Source of the DNA: Heterocephalus glaber
Taxonomy: Eukaryota > Chordata > Mammalia > Rodentia > Bathyergidae
Reading direction: 5' to 3'
Assembly: GCF_000247695.1 (NCBI RefSeq)
Contig: NW_004624732.1
Coordinates: forward strand, 43,265,467-43,329,466
DNA length: 64,000 bases
The notes below the pieces were generated by a model. It saw only the letters and a program-made list of their open reading frames with translations, did no database searches and was not told the DNA's origin. This document shows, piece after piece, positions 36,016 through 48,222 of the stretch. Numbering within the stretch: the stretch's first letter is position 1; each line of letters begins with the position of its first letter. The translations under genes and the position numbers were made by a program.

Positions 36016-37984
36016 GTGTTGGGATCTAGCAATTTCAGTGTCCTTTCTTCTTCCATGCAACTTTCTCTTTGGGACTCTTCCTAAGTGAGGATCCTGGGGC
36101 ACAGACAACAAAATGTTTTTGTGTTCAATATACCCTTACTTGACTTTCTGTGCCATAAAACTTCTAGATTACTCCCCTAGACCCACCCATTTCCATGGCC
36201 TGAAACTCAAATAAGATCATCAGATACCACTCTTAAGCCTATGACCTTGTTAAGGATTGTGTTGGCTCACATCTTTTCCTCTCATTTTAGGGCACACTTC
36301 ACAGGGCCTAAGAATGTTTACAGTTTGAGATTGTAGCGATTTTTGTTTTATTGTACATTAAGGGGTTTTGTTGTTAGTGTTGTTGTGGTTCCCAAAATTT
36401 TAGTCTTTATTGTTTTTGGTGTGTTTTCAAGGTACTCAGGCCTAATGCTTTTCAACTGAAATGATGTAATATCCAAGCTCTTAAGGAATTCTAAAATTTT
36501 TGTCATTGTGCTTTGATTGTAATACACGCTCCTGGAAAAATTATTTTTTTTCTAATGAATTAATTTAAACAAATCAAATATATTATCCTTTCTCAAATAC
36601 TCCTTGTTTTGCCTTTCCAAAATGAATGCTGAAAACCTTCCTTTCCTTTGTCTTCCCTCTTTCATAGAAGCTTCTGGAACACCAGCCCTTGTGTTATTAT
36701 TGGATAAGACATGTGAGCATCCCTGGTGGGCTAAATCTTTGCACTGGTTAGACTTAGCATTTGACCTCTAAAGCAAGGCTGTGAAGTGTCCCTTAATTAA
36801 AATGATATATTTATTAAATATTTTTAGAAACAATCACAAATATTGGATAACGGAAGACCAGAGATGAAGTCTGCTATTATTAGCACTGACTGACCCCACT
36901 GAACAATTCAAAAGCTCTTAACTGAACTCATCCACCTCAGTAAACAACCGAATGATGTTTTGTTTCTACTGGAGGACAACACCTAGAATTTTAGCCTCCA
37001 TCTCCCTTTCCAAACAACTTATGAAAGAACTATGTAATTCTCTCTCTAAGCGAAGTTACAGTAACATAAATTCCCCCATTTACTACAAGTAGTGTTTTAG
37101 AGTCTCAGCGGTATTCTGGGGTACAGAAGCCCTCACTATCCACCCCTCCAGCAGTCTTACTTTCCTTCATCACGTTCTATAGAAGCCATCTCAACTGTTC
37201 TACTTATTCATGTTCAAATATTTACATTTACATTTTTCTAAGTATCAGGCAAAGTTAAAGTTTCCATTCTTAAAAATGGTACACTACATTGCATCCAAAT
37301 TTGCTTTGAGGAGTGGAAGAAGAATCTGTGGACTTTGAGATAGGTTAGGTGGTGCACATGATGGGCAAATCCATCAGAAGTTCTCTCACAGAGAAACATA
37401 ACTTGTATTGTAAACTGTTCTTCTCTTCCCACTTTAATCTCACTACTACTTTTTGGTTTGGGCAAGTTTCTTGTGCTTTTTAATAAATATACATTAATGT
37501 TTGTCTTCTTCAACCACCTGACATGTGTGGTTTTTCTAGCTACTTCCTAATTCAAGACTGCAAAAAACCTTAAATGTTTCTTTTCCTGGCTCATCATTTT
37601 TTCTATTAAAATTTCGCTAGACCTAAAAAATCTTACATTTGGAGCTACTTCTTTACTTACTCCTTCCTCAGAAATCTTGAAGATTTAATCATCACTTCCA
37701 ATTACATTACTCTCAAACTCATGTTTATCCCTTAATTCTCACCCTTCAACATATCTTTAGAAGTATTTCATTGCCTGAAAATATGCCTCCACTTTAAGTG
37801 ATCACTGGTTAATTTAATAGAAAAATTTTATCTATACACTAACAAAATATTTCCTCTATATTTATTGCAATGTCTATAGTATTTGACTGTTGTTACTCTC
37901 CTCAGATGATAAGTTTGAGTTATTTCTAGTACATATCTTTTCACTATCCCAATCACTATATCTTTAATAACATTTCTTGAACAT
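36010..37984. other. Unassigned intron
   Basis: No exon or clear repeat. 37620-37940 may be a decayed L2 fragment (pyrimidine-rich, 'atgataagtttgagttattt'), not callable with confidence. Confidence 0.4.
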
Positions 37985-38175
37985 TTGTCTGCATATATAG
38001 TGGTGTACTTTGTTTATATCATCTCAGTTAACTCTTACAGAACATAAATAAGTGCACATTGTTTTTTCAGTTGTACTGATAAGGAAACTGAGGTTAAGTG
38101 ATGTTAATTTTCCCAAGGACACACTGCTAGTACATGGATAGAGCCCATAATGAATGAAGCCTGAGATTGATTCAA
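37985..38175 (-). repeat. MIR-type ancient SINE, antisense
   Basis: 'atcatctcagttaactctta', 'ctgataaggaaactgaggtt', 'ttcccaaggacacactgcta' are clear antisense MIR landmarks. Confidence 0.8.
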
Positions 38176-38969
38176 TTTAAAGTCATGTGTTCTTACCCAA
38201 TATATGTATAATTTCCTTAAGTTGCATGTCTCTTTATGTCTAGGGTAGAGTTCTTGAGTCTGCAGTCACTCTTTTTTCAATTTAATCGTATTGTTAGTAA
38301 ATCCCTCATACAAGGTAATAGAATATAAAAATGATGTGATCCTTACCCAGAGGACTTCTAGAGCTAGTGAAAAGCAAAAGTACTAAAGTTTGGAAATAAT
38401 TTTGTCCATTAAAAGTGAAGCAAAATTGGTAATATGGTGACTAGACTGATTTAGGCAGAAGGTTGTGGCTTATGATTCTAGAGTATAGAATATATTGAGA
38501 TTAAAACTACTGAAGATTAAAACTCATTTGTTCCATGAAACATTCATGGCTTTACAGTGATCTTAATTCACCTGAATATTCCTAGCCCAGATGCAGGATT
38601 TCATTAGACATGCAAATCACAAACATCATTGCACCTTCTTCAGAGAAAATATTAGCTTTAATGTTTTATAATTTTCAAACTTTTTTCCACAATGGATGGT
38701 CATTGTTTTCCTTCAACATCCAATTTAAAAGAATCATTCTTAACATTCTTTTTTTTTTTCTGTTTTCTCCATGGAAACTATTACCATGTGAAACTACTAT
38801 GTTGATTTGTCTCTCTTTATGAAGTGAAAGGTTTTGGTGATCTTACTCACCAGTCCCCAGAAACTGAAATTCTACCTTTGAAATTTCATAACCACTGTTT
38901 GAGTTTAAGAAAGAATACAAAGATTTTAGAGAATAGCTTCTTCAGCATCTCACTCCTCTCCATGAAGCT

Positions 38970-39240
38970 ACTCCACTCTACCTCTTTTGTGCCTCTGCAC
39001 GAAAGATGTCAAGACTCAGCTATCAGGCCCCTCCTGGGGGCTCCTTCCCTATCTTCACTTGTCTACTCCTCCTGGGTTTTTTTCTTGACTCACTTTAGGA
39101 ATTTTTACCCTACCAGAATCACCTTGTGTAATGTTTCTGTTTTATTTTCTGCCTTTACCACTTACTACATTATACTTCAAATTAGGGTGTGTATCTCTTA
39201 GTTTGTGGCCAACAGCATGTAACCCATTGCTGAGGACTTC
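38970..39240 (+). repeat. Probable L2 (LINE2) fragment
   Basis: 'gtcaagactcagctatcagg' followed by 'cccctcctgggggctccttc' parallels the sense L2 region 'caagactcagctcaag...tctgggaagccttcc'. A T-rich segment and 'tgtgtatctcttagtttgtg' follow. Confidence 0.55.
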
Positions 39241-39398
39241 AAAAATGTTTTTTCAATTAATATTTATTGTTGATTGTTTCTTACTAATTGACAAAAAAAT
39301 GCAGGTTTGCATGTGTACCATATACAACTGTGCATTTTTATGAGGTAGTATTTTTGTTGCTATTTCACATGGTTATGCCTTAAAGATATTTCATACAT

Positions 39399-39491
39399 TG
39401 CGGGCCGGGGATTTAGCTCAGTGGTTCTGCCACCTGCTTCACAAGCAGAAGGACCTGAGTTCTATCCCTGGTACCAAAAAAAAAAAAAAAA
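39399..39491 (+). repeat. tRNA-derived ID-type SINE
   Basis: 'gggccggggatttagctcag', 'ggttctgccacctgcttcac', 'gagttctatccctggtacc', uninterrupted A tail. Perfect target duplications 'atttcatacat' lie at 39388-39398 and 39492-39502. The pure A tail suggests a recent insertion. Confidence 0.94.
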
Positions 39492-39502
39492 ATTTCATAC
39501 AT

Positions 39503-42479
39503 CTTTAGTCTCTTTTGATTCAACACTTATTGCAGATGGTAATCTCATTTGAAATATGCACATTTTCATTTTGTAATTTATGTTCTACTAAGGAACAATT
39601 TGCTCACAAAAGCCAGTCATCTGATCCCTCATTTTGTTCTCATAGTGATAATCATGTGAGTTTATAATATCATGTGCACACAAGAGCTATAAAACTTATT
39701 CTTTTGAATTTCCAAAAGTACGCATTTGGTGCACATACATCCAGCTCACCTTCACATTTTCTTTGCTAGTGATCTTTCCTACTATCTTCCCCCATCCAGA
39801 GGATCCACTTCCTGAATTCGCTTGATTTTGCTTTTCTTTTTTCAGTAAAGTTTTCAAGATATGTGTGTTAATTCTCAAAATTAGGTTGTAACAATCAGTC
39901 CATTTCATTTCTAGGCACCAAGGAACATGTGCTTTAAGGTATGGGTTTTAGAATCGGTGCTTTGGGGTAAATTTAAGCATGCTCAGAAAAGTGGCACAAA
40001 CTTGAATAAATTCAAGCATTTCAGGGCTCTGAACTACAAAAAATAAATAATATTTTCTAGTTCATAGAGTTCCAAAGCTTAAGTCAAATAAGATAAATGA
40101 CTATTACTATTATCTTCAGTTACTGGGATAAAATTTCTTATAATTCTATTTCAAGAACAATTTGTGTGTAAGAAACTCTTTTATCATTTTACTTTGCCCA
40201 AATAAAGGCATATAGTCCATAATCTCTGTTTCACATATTATTAAATTTAGTATTTCCTGGATGATATGCTCTTTCTAAATGAGAGTCAAATGTCATTCAG
40301 TAATTTGCTTTTATTTTTTTCTGTCAACCTAGTATATCATAAAATCATATACAAAAATTTTGTTTACTAACAATTTACCTTTGAAATCATACCTTCATAT
40401 AATGTATAAAGTATCTTATTTTTCCAGATATTTATTACTCTTTGTCTTTAACTTCACAACTCAGTAAGAAATTAAAGTATCATTTTGGAAAAGCTCCAAT
40501 CAAACTCTTTGCCTATGATGTATCTGGTTTTATTTAACTGAAATGAGAGAATTGAATACTCTTAGGTTTTTTTGCTATTCTTGGTTGACTATTTGACTTT
40601 TGTTGTGTCATTCTATAAGAAACCTTGACAAGTTAAATTTATCCACACAGAAACCTATCGTTAGGAGGCCTGTGAGGCGACTATAATTTCCTTCCCATTA
40701 GTTTCAATGAATTCCATGCACATGAAGGAGAATTTAGAGTGGAGTCTGGAGCCCTGTGTTTCCCATTGTGCAGGTATATTGAGGAGATACAGTCCAGGTC
40801 TCCCTAAGTTGTCCCTCTGCTGCACATTACCCTTAATCCTCCTTTGAGCAAATGCAGACTGGTGCAGCTATGTCTAACACTGGAGACTTAACTCTTTGAA
40901 CACAACAGGCCAGTGGACACATAGCTTACTCTTTACACAAAACCTGTGAAGTGGTTAATATATAAATTTGAGTGTCTTTCCTATTGTATCCAAAGTGAAC
41001 CAGAAGAGCGGAGCTGTAGCCAGCATGTATTTAAGCATCATTCTTGCCATCTGGATTCTTTTGTGGGGAAAGAACCATTTGAAGGGAATTGCCTTTGGTC
41101 ACAAAGGTGATTTGACTCTCCTCCCTATTTATATGTTAATCATCCCATAGGCCCCATTGTTCAAAGTTCCATAAACCCCTTTCTTTCTTTTTTTTTTCCC
41201 CGTACTGCTGCTTGAGACCTTAGAAATCATGGAGCTCTCAAAAACTATGTAGGAGAGATAGCAAACATTTTCTTAGACAAAAGACATTGACCTATATGTG
41301 CAAAAATCAACAAAATTACTTAATCCAAGTAAAAATCATGTAACTAGTCATTCACGGAGGGCCAATTAGCTACTACTCATTGGTCTCTTTCGTAAAGCAC
41401 AAGCCACGTGACATGGCAAATCATTTGTACCTCAGTGCTCAAATTCAAATGCTGACTGATCATCTGCTTATCAGATGTTATAGGTACTGATTTAATCTAT
41501 TCCCCACTATTGAACCTAAAAGCAAAAATATAGCTAAAGTCCTCAAATCATAATTTCTAGTTCTCCTTTCACCAGGAGCAAATTAGGATAATTCAAAGAT
41601 GATAGTCTCTATCACACAAATGTTTTGAAGATTAAAACTTGAGAAGATTGGCATTCACACATAGGAATTATAAATTTCATTCTGGTGTTAGAAAAAAAGC
41701 TTTTCATGAGTATGATCTAATTTATTTTAGTGTTATGTTTATAGGACTCAGAACCACTGGCTACTTTATGATTATAATATCAGGTAATTTTTATCTCCTG
41801 TGGAGCCCTTTAATAATGCATATTAATTAAAGCTCTCTGAATAAGAGATTTAAATGAAACACTGAGCAATGAAGTACAGTCTGTGAGATCCCCAGCCATA
41901 TATTATTTTAAAGTATATTGAGATAAAACTATTTACTGAATATAACTTGTACAGAAGAGTCTTATCTTAAGAACTCCTGGAATATATAAAAGAAATATCT
42001 GAAAGTAAAGCTCTTTAAACCAACAATAGTGTAATAGATCAACAAATGCAAAATAATATAATCCATACAACACATTTATGTGCTATTCACATACATACTA
42101 AAGGAATGATTGGAATAGAAGTGAAAATTATGAGTATATAATTCTAAATATTCAATCCTTAATAGTCTTAATTGGAAACTAATATATTACTCAACACTTA
42201 AGCAAGAATGTGTAATGTTTACAAATTAAGAGCAACTTATAAAGTAAGAAGGTAAAGTTAAAATACATATACATGTGGGTGCATGTGTGTGCGTGTGTGG
42301 ATGTGTTAATCTCATCATTAGAAGGGAGGAAAAAGAGCTTTTAAAGTTTCCATTATCTGTTATGTCAGGTAGCAAATATCTTCTCAGTGTAACTCCAGAC
42401 ATTAAATCTGTCGAGAGGAATGCTGTAAAATAAATGTCTGGGATACCTTCATAAACAAAAATCTTATTTCCATAATTCA
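39503..42479. other. Unassigned intron
   Basis: No exon or repeat recognised. 42272-42306 is a degenerate TG-rich microsatellite. Confidence 0.4.
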
Positions 42480-42720
42480 TACAGCTGGCTGGCATTTATT
42501 GGCACGTCAGGTGCAATGCGGACATTTCAGGAACATTAACATGTACAGCATCATTTGTCAACAAAGCAACAATGTAAGCAAATCGTTCAGAACTCATACA
42601 GATTTACAGCTTTCTCTGCCAGCTGCTAATTACGGTGTGCTAGGCCTATTTGGTATGGTCTTTTTATTGGAAAATGACAAAGGGGTTATAGTATCCCAGT
42701 TTGGAATATAGATGTGGCTT
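42480..42720. promoter_or_regulatory. Candidate conserved non-coding element
   Basis: A non-repetitive, compositionally balanced block rich in sites used by developmental factors: CAGCTG at 42482-42487, 'cagctgctaattacggtg' (E-box next to a homeodomain TAATTA core) near 42620, and 'ctatttggtatgg' after it. The visible basis is only motif density and lack of repeats; conservation cannot be seen from one genome. Confidence 0.25.
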
Positions 42721-45470
42721 TTAGTAATAATATGAGTGTAATACGACCATGTAGCAGGGAATTGTGATCCAGTTTTGCTGGTCTTATAATTGATCAGCTT
42801 TGAGTGATGAAGGACAAAGAGAAATTCACAGCCTATTTTGTTTCTGATGTAAGTAACCTCTAAAACAAAGGAAAAATAGGAAAAAATATCAAAGACCATG
42901 TCATAGCATTTCTTAGTGTTTTCCCCTACGGAACATGACACATAATATTCACCTCTCAAAGTGAATCTGATGTGTTGATTGCTGATAGAGCAAATGTTAC
43001 AGAAGCCTGCACATTTCAGAATTGTAGATTGTACTTGGAACAATCAGGAAGCCCTGCCACAAATATGTTTAAATAATATTAAGGTTATGACATAAGGTGA
43101 CAAATGTTAGCGATGTCAAAGTTAACATCTATAATCACCCCCTGCTTAAGTTGTTCAGTTTTAGGAAAAGACACAACTGGGCAAGCAAATGATGAAGTGT
43201 CAACTCTACCTTCAAACACCCTGGATTGTGTCAAGATGTATTGTAATCTACAAAATGAATAATGGGCTGCCTTCATACTCAAGATGTAAATCTGTATTTA
43301 GGGGTATAAATGCCTTCTAGGCAACCAAAACATAAAAAGGTATATCGGCAAATACCTACTCAAACATTATCTAGATTTATCCCATCCACAACCTTATTAA
43401 AACCTAATAAATTCCAAAATGAAGATATTTGACATTCCGCAAATCAGTTGCTTTCGCAGCAGGGGAAGTGACCAAATATTAAATACTTTCACCTTTGCTG
43501 GCACCAGATTTTCAACCATTCCTACAGCTGATAAAGTCAGGACAGAAATGGTTGACTGGATCCAAATTGCATCATACTAAATAAGTATCATTTTTATGTC
43601 TCTATAAATAAAGATTTTTAACTCCAAAATTTGTTTATGGATAAATGGAGACTTTCTAGCTTGTTTAATGGTCCTGTGGAATTAGTCTTCTTTTACAAAC
43701 ATTTGCCACTATGTACTATGACTGTTGATTTCTACTCCTTTAGTAGAATAGGATTTCTAAAACAGAAAATATATATGTGCAATTTTGCATCCACAATACC
43801 TAGGATTGCTGAAACATAGTAGTCACCAAATTAAGCTAGTCAAATTAATGAATTAATACATGTTTGTGTGAATATTGGAGCAGCCCTGGATGATACTGTG
43901 ATGAAAGACAAATTTTCTTATTAATCCTTTCTTGAATATACCTTCTCCTAAATCTTCTGTGATGTGGATGTGTATTTCCTATATACTTTTCTCTCTTTTT
44001 GGTTTCCTATAAAACTCACTTACAGAAGAGTATCTGAAATGTGGAATATTAAGATATAAAATATAAACAATCTTTTAAAGTGTTCTTTTTTCCATGGGAA
44101 TTAGTATTCAAACCAAGGTCTATTATTTGAACTGAGTCTGAAAATTAAATTGAGAATTTAGGTATTACTTTTCTGTGAAGAAGTGTTTTTAAGATGACCA
44201 TACCATGTTGGTTTTCTTAAGTAGAAAAGTATTCTCTTAGCTCTCCCAAAAGCACACTTGCATTGCGCCAAAGGAAGAGGTGATGTTGGCTGTACTGTAT
44301 AGAATTATGTAGCATCCAAATTATTAGTGAATAATACAAGAATTAAAACACAATCTCTAGAATGGTAATATGACCTTGCTAAGAATGCTATAGTTTTAAT
44401 TCATATTAACATAAAGTCCTTCTTGATTGAGTTAATATGAAGAAATCCACCTCACTTGATGCAGAAGAACACAGCCTTTTCCACCCTAATTGCCATCACC
44501 TCTGTGTAGCAATACTTGCTACTGAAATTAAAAACAAGCAAAAGGTTTTATTTTTACTGCTGAAAAGATGCTAATACTTTCAATGCATGTCAAAACAACC
44601 CCAGAGAAACAGTCGATAGAGTCAGCCAGTTTGGGAAAGAGGCACCTTAAATTTCAAACTGAATACTTGTTAATAGATGGAAATAATAATCAGTCTTGAA
44701 AATATTATTGGGGTAGAGGGTGATCTGTATAATCCTATAGGAGGATCATATAAAATTGGTCTTAAATTTCTAACATTTATTTGACTAAAACTATCATATC
44801 TAAAACAAAATTGTATCCTCTGAAAATAAGTTACTTTGCATAGTATTTTATAAACTAACATTTGTTTTAACCCTTACAAAACTGTTATCCTTATCCTATT
44901 TTAGAATCATCAAGTCAATGTATAAAAATATCCTGTTTTATCCTCCAGATAATTGAGATTACAGTAACTAATGATTCATACATGTTTGAGATAGAAAGAG
45001 TTGATATTTACCCATTTAGTGTACAAAAATTCTTCACAGAAAATATTTCCAAACTTCCAGGCATATATTTAAGCATTCTTAATTACTTTTTAAAGGTACA
45101 TGTTTGTCTTCACAAAAGTGGTTTCTAACTGTAAAACCTTCATAGATAATCATTAACTCAGATCTCTAAGAAATTCCATGAAGAATCATGTATTACCCTC
45201 AGTATTACCGAAGAATCCTACTTTAATCATTCTCAAAGGTAACTACACATTTATTCCTTACTGATTTCAGTGGGCCTCTCCTTTTCTTGCCCTCTTCCTA
45301 ACCCTCCCTCTAACTACTACCTTTCTCCACAATAATAAACACATGCTAAGTCTATCTAAGGCATAAATGTTATAAAGCAGATTTTTTTGAGAAGTAACTT
45401 ATAATTCAGAATACATAGTAGAATTCAGGAATTCTCTTACTATCACTATGAGTAGATTTGCTTAAATAAG
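42721..45470. other. Unassigned intron
   Basis: AT-rich sequence with no landmark feature. Confidence 0.4.
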
Positions 45471-45575
45471 AAATAAAAAGAATTAAGATGTGTTACGTAC
45501 ATGTACCAATGCCCATGATGAATATAACCTTCAAGAAGTGCAAACATATATTAATAAAAATAAAAATTGAAAAAA
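45471..45575 (+). repeat. Lineage-specific repeat tail, copy A (L1-3'UTR-like)
   Basis: 'aaaaagaattaagatgtgtt', 'acgtacatgtaccaatgccc', 'atgatgaatataac', ending in 'attaataaaaataaaaatt'. It is nearly identical in its first 40 bases to a segment at 47608-47700 and related to the two tails at 45895-45990 and 46150-46260. The ending with AATAAAA and A-rich sequence suits the 3' end of a LINE. Confidence 0.6.
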
Positions 45576-45645
45576 GAAATATGATAAAGAGATAAAAACA
45601 TGTAATTGGTGTTCTATTTTGTAAGAGCCATTATAAAATTATAAT

Positions 45646-45793
45646 TTCAACCCCTCCATCCCTCCCTATTTACAAAGACTTTGTTTCCTTTTTTCCATTT
45701 TCTCATATTAATTCCATTCCCTTCTTTCCTTTCCCCTACCCCTCCCACTTCCCCTTCCCCTTTGTCCCTTTTCTTCCTATTTCACATTATCTA
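45646..45793 (-). repeat. Polypurine/polypyrimidine repeat, inverted arm
   Basis: C/T-rich on this strand ('cccctacccctcccacttcc'). Its reverse complement matches 45991-46139 over almost the whole length, including 'gaaacaaagtctttgtaaat' and the G-rich core. It is thus one arm of an inverted repeat with about 150-nt arms and a 200-nt spacer. Confidence 0.85.
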
Positions 45794-45867
45794 TTATAGC
45801 TTTTAGTCCTTATTTACACTTTCAGTTTCTCACACTAGGGAAACTGTTCAGTATTTACACATGTGGG

Positions 45868-45990
45868 TTGAAGGGAGGGCAGGGGAAGGGGGAAAAATAA
45901 GAACCAAGAGAGATTATGTAAAGGTGCAAATTTCCAGTGATGAATGTCATTATATTGTATCCTAAAATGTACCAATGATTAAAATGAATA
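45868..45990 (+). repeat. L1-3'UTR-like tail, copy C
   Basis: G-rich polypurine start ('gaagggagggcaggggaagg'), then 'aaaaataagaaccaagagag' and a tail ending 'cctaaaatgtaccaatgatt'. A second copy of the same order follows at 46135-46260. Confidence 0.65.
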
Positions 45991-46260
45991 ATTGATAATG
46001 AGAAATAGGAAGAAAAGGTCCAAAGGGGTAGGGGGAGTGGGAGGGGCAGGGGAAAGGAAAGAAGGGAAAGGAAAAATTATGAGAAATGGAGAAAATGGAA
46101 ACAAAGTCTTTGTAAATAAGGAAGGGTGGAGGGGGTGAAGGGAGGGCTAGGAATGGGGAAAAAATAAGAACCAAAATACATCATGTAGAGGTACAAGTTC
46201 CCAATGAGAAATGTAAATATAATGTATGCCTAAAATGTACCAATAAAAGAATTTTTAAAA
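45991..46260 (+). repeat. L1-3'UTR-like polypurine block and tail, copy D
   Basis: The polypurine block (45991-46139) pairs with the inverted arm upstream. It continues into 'gaagggagggctaggaatgg', 'aataagaaccaaaatacatc' and the terminal 'cctaaaatgtaccaataaaa', then an A/AAT-rich stretch. A G-rich polypurine tract followed by a short tail and poly(A) is the usual layout of mammalian L1 3'UTRs. I infer LINE origin; the family is not named. Confidence 0.65.
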
Positions 46261-46290
46261 ATAATAATAATAAAATAAAATAAAATTACA
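46258..46290. repeat. A-rich AAT/AAAAT simple repeat
   Basis: Units of aat and aaaat follow the tail of copy D, consistent with a grown poly(A) tail. Confidence 0.85.
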
Positions 46291-46774
46291 ATTTATAGTA
46301 CATATTATATACAATATATCTGAGCCTGCAGATCTTAATGAAGATGCAAATGAGACTAGTAAGCCCACTTCTAAGACTAGTTCATGAGGAAAAGCCATAA
46401 CACGACTTTCCTGAAAGAAAATGAAAAAGCAGTCATGTGAACTACTCCTAGCAAACTCTCGACATGTTAGTTACCAGTTTATGGATGTGAGCATTAATTT
46501 AGCCTTATAACTCATTCCCATTGTTCTTTTGCAAATGAGAGAGAAAAACAGAGCAAGAAAAAGAGAGGTTAATCTCAAAGAGGAATTTTTAAACTTTCAC
46601 ATAATAGAGAAAGGTGAAGAAAGACACATTTGATTAGGAAATAGTATTTACTTACATGAAAAAAATACCATTCACACAAATGTGTCCATTTTTAAGATTT
46701 ATAGCAAAATAAAAACAATGTTAAGCAAACAAATTTGAGAGTTGAATATCAACAGGCTGTCCTGAGAAGATACT

Positions 46775-47115
46775 GTCTTTGTCCATTTGTGCCACTGTAA
46801 CAGAATACCTGAGATTGGGTAATTTATAAAGAATGGAAATTTATTTCCTCTCAGTTCTGAAATTTGGAAAGTCCAAGGTCAAAGTGTTGGCATCTGCTTA
46901 GAATCTTCTTTCTTCTTCCTCACACGGGGAAGGCAGCACGCAAGAAAATGTGACCCCATTCCCTCAATCTCTTTCTAACCAGTTTAGTAGGGTGGAGGCC
47001 TCATGGCCTGAACACCACCCAAATGCCCAAATGACCCCACTTCTCACCACTGTTCTCTAAGAAATTAGTATTCCAACACATCAATTTTTGGATATACATT
47101 TAGACCATGGTCATT
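46775..47115 (-). mobile_element. Solo MaLR-type LTR, antisense
   Basis: 'gtgccactgtaacagaatac', 'gagattgggtaatttataaa', 'gaaatttatttcctctcagt', 'ggaggcctcatggcctgaac', ending 'agaccatggtcatta'. In reverse this is a standard MST/MLT-like LTR. No internal retroviral sequence is attached. Confidence 0.85.
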
Positions 47116-47607
47116 AATTTTAAGGACATTTTGCAGGAACAAGATAACTATTCTAGAAGGAATATTTGAAGTGCAAGGAGAAAAAGTTAAGGAAGAATAT
47201 TTAAACTAGTGAATTGACCCAAAGATTCATCTAAAATGACAAGAAAGTCTAGTTTGTGAGGTGTAAAATAAAAGTCTGGTAAAAGAGCAAACCTTGGTGA
47301 AAAATGATTTAAAATATGGGTAAAGGAGGGAGTGATCAAAGTTAAATATTCTAAAGTCTTCAGTACTTCTGGGGGCATATAACGACTTTGGATTGAAAAG
47401 TGTATGTCAGAATCCCAAGGTCATTGTGTAATGCTGCACAGAGAGCCACCATTACCTAAAGGTAGCTGAATGGGAAGAGACTAGGAGCCAACTTGGAGCA
47501 GCCACCCAACGGTCTGCCACAGCATATGTTTCTCTTTTCACACTCTCCCTGAACTGCCCCAGCACTGAGCCACTCTTCCCTGCGAAAAGAAGTTTTAAGA
47601 AGAAGGG

Positions 47608-47715
47608 GAAATAAAAAGAATTAAGATGTTTTATGTACATGTACCAACTTCCCACAATGAATATAATCATTATGCATTCCAAACATAGACTAATAAAATT
47701 AAATTTACAAATATT
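47608..47715 (+). repeat. Lineage-specific repeat tail, copy B (L1-3'UTR-like)
   Basis: 'aaaaagaattaagatgtttt', 'atgtacatgtaccaacttcc', 'cacaatgaatataatc', then 'gactaataaaattaaat'. It shares the first 40 bases with copy A (45471) at only a few differences. Confidence 0.6.
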
Positions 47716-47818
47716 TATTTTATGTTTTTCAGCATAGAAAGTGTTCAACTTGATGGAAAGTGTGCTGCTTGGCTATTGGAGATAGAAATCCTGACAAATA
47801 TACTGGATATGGAAAGTG

Positions 47819-48222
47819 TGTTAGTTAACTTTCCATCACTATGGCAATATATCTGCGAAAAAAAACTCAAGGAAAAAAGTTTTGTTTGGGCTCACAGTTT
47901 CAGGGCGCTTCAGTTCCTGGTGAGCTGGTTGATTGTTTTGGGGCCTATGGTGAGGCAAAGCATTATTGTAGAAGGGTGTGGCAGAGGGAAGTTGCTCATC
48001 TCATGGTAGCCCAGAAGCAGAGAGAAAGTAAGAGAGCTGAGGACAAGACGTTCCCTTATATGTTAGGCCATCAGCAACCTCCTTCCTCCAACTAGTCCCC
48101 GCTTTTTAACGCTAGTTCAGCTATGAACTTAATGGATGGTGCTCCATGATCCAATCACTTTCTAAAGGCCCCACCTCTGAACATGTAGGCCTTTTGGGGA
48201 CACTCTGGATCCCAACAAAGCA
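47819..48222 (-). mobile_element. Solo MaLR-type LTR, antisense
   Basis: 'agttaactttccatcactat', 'gggctcacagtttcagggcg', 'gatggtgctccatgatccaa', 'aaaggccccacctctgaaca', 'aggccttttggggacactct'. In reverse it has the order of a MaLR LTR. The 95-, 84- and 106-codon open frames overlying it are chance frames through the LTR. Confidence 0.7.

Noticed and set aside
42630..43043. 137-codon open frame on the minus strand
   Set aside because: Peptide is low in recognisable structure, with no family resemblance. The frame overlaps a candidate regulatory block read on the other strand.
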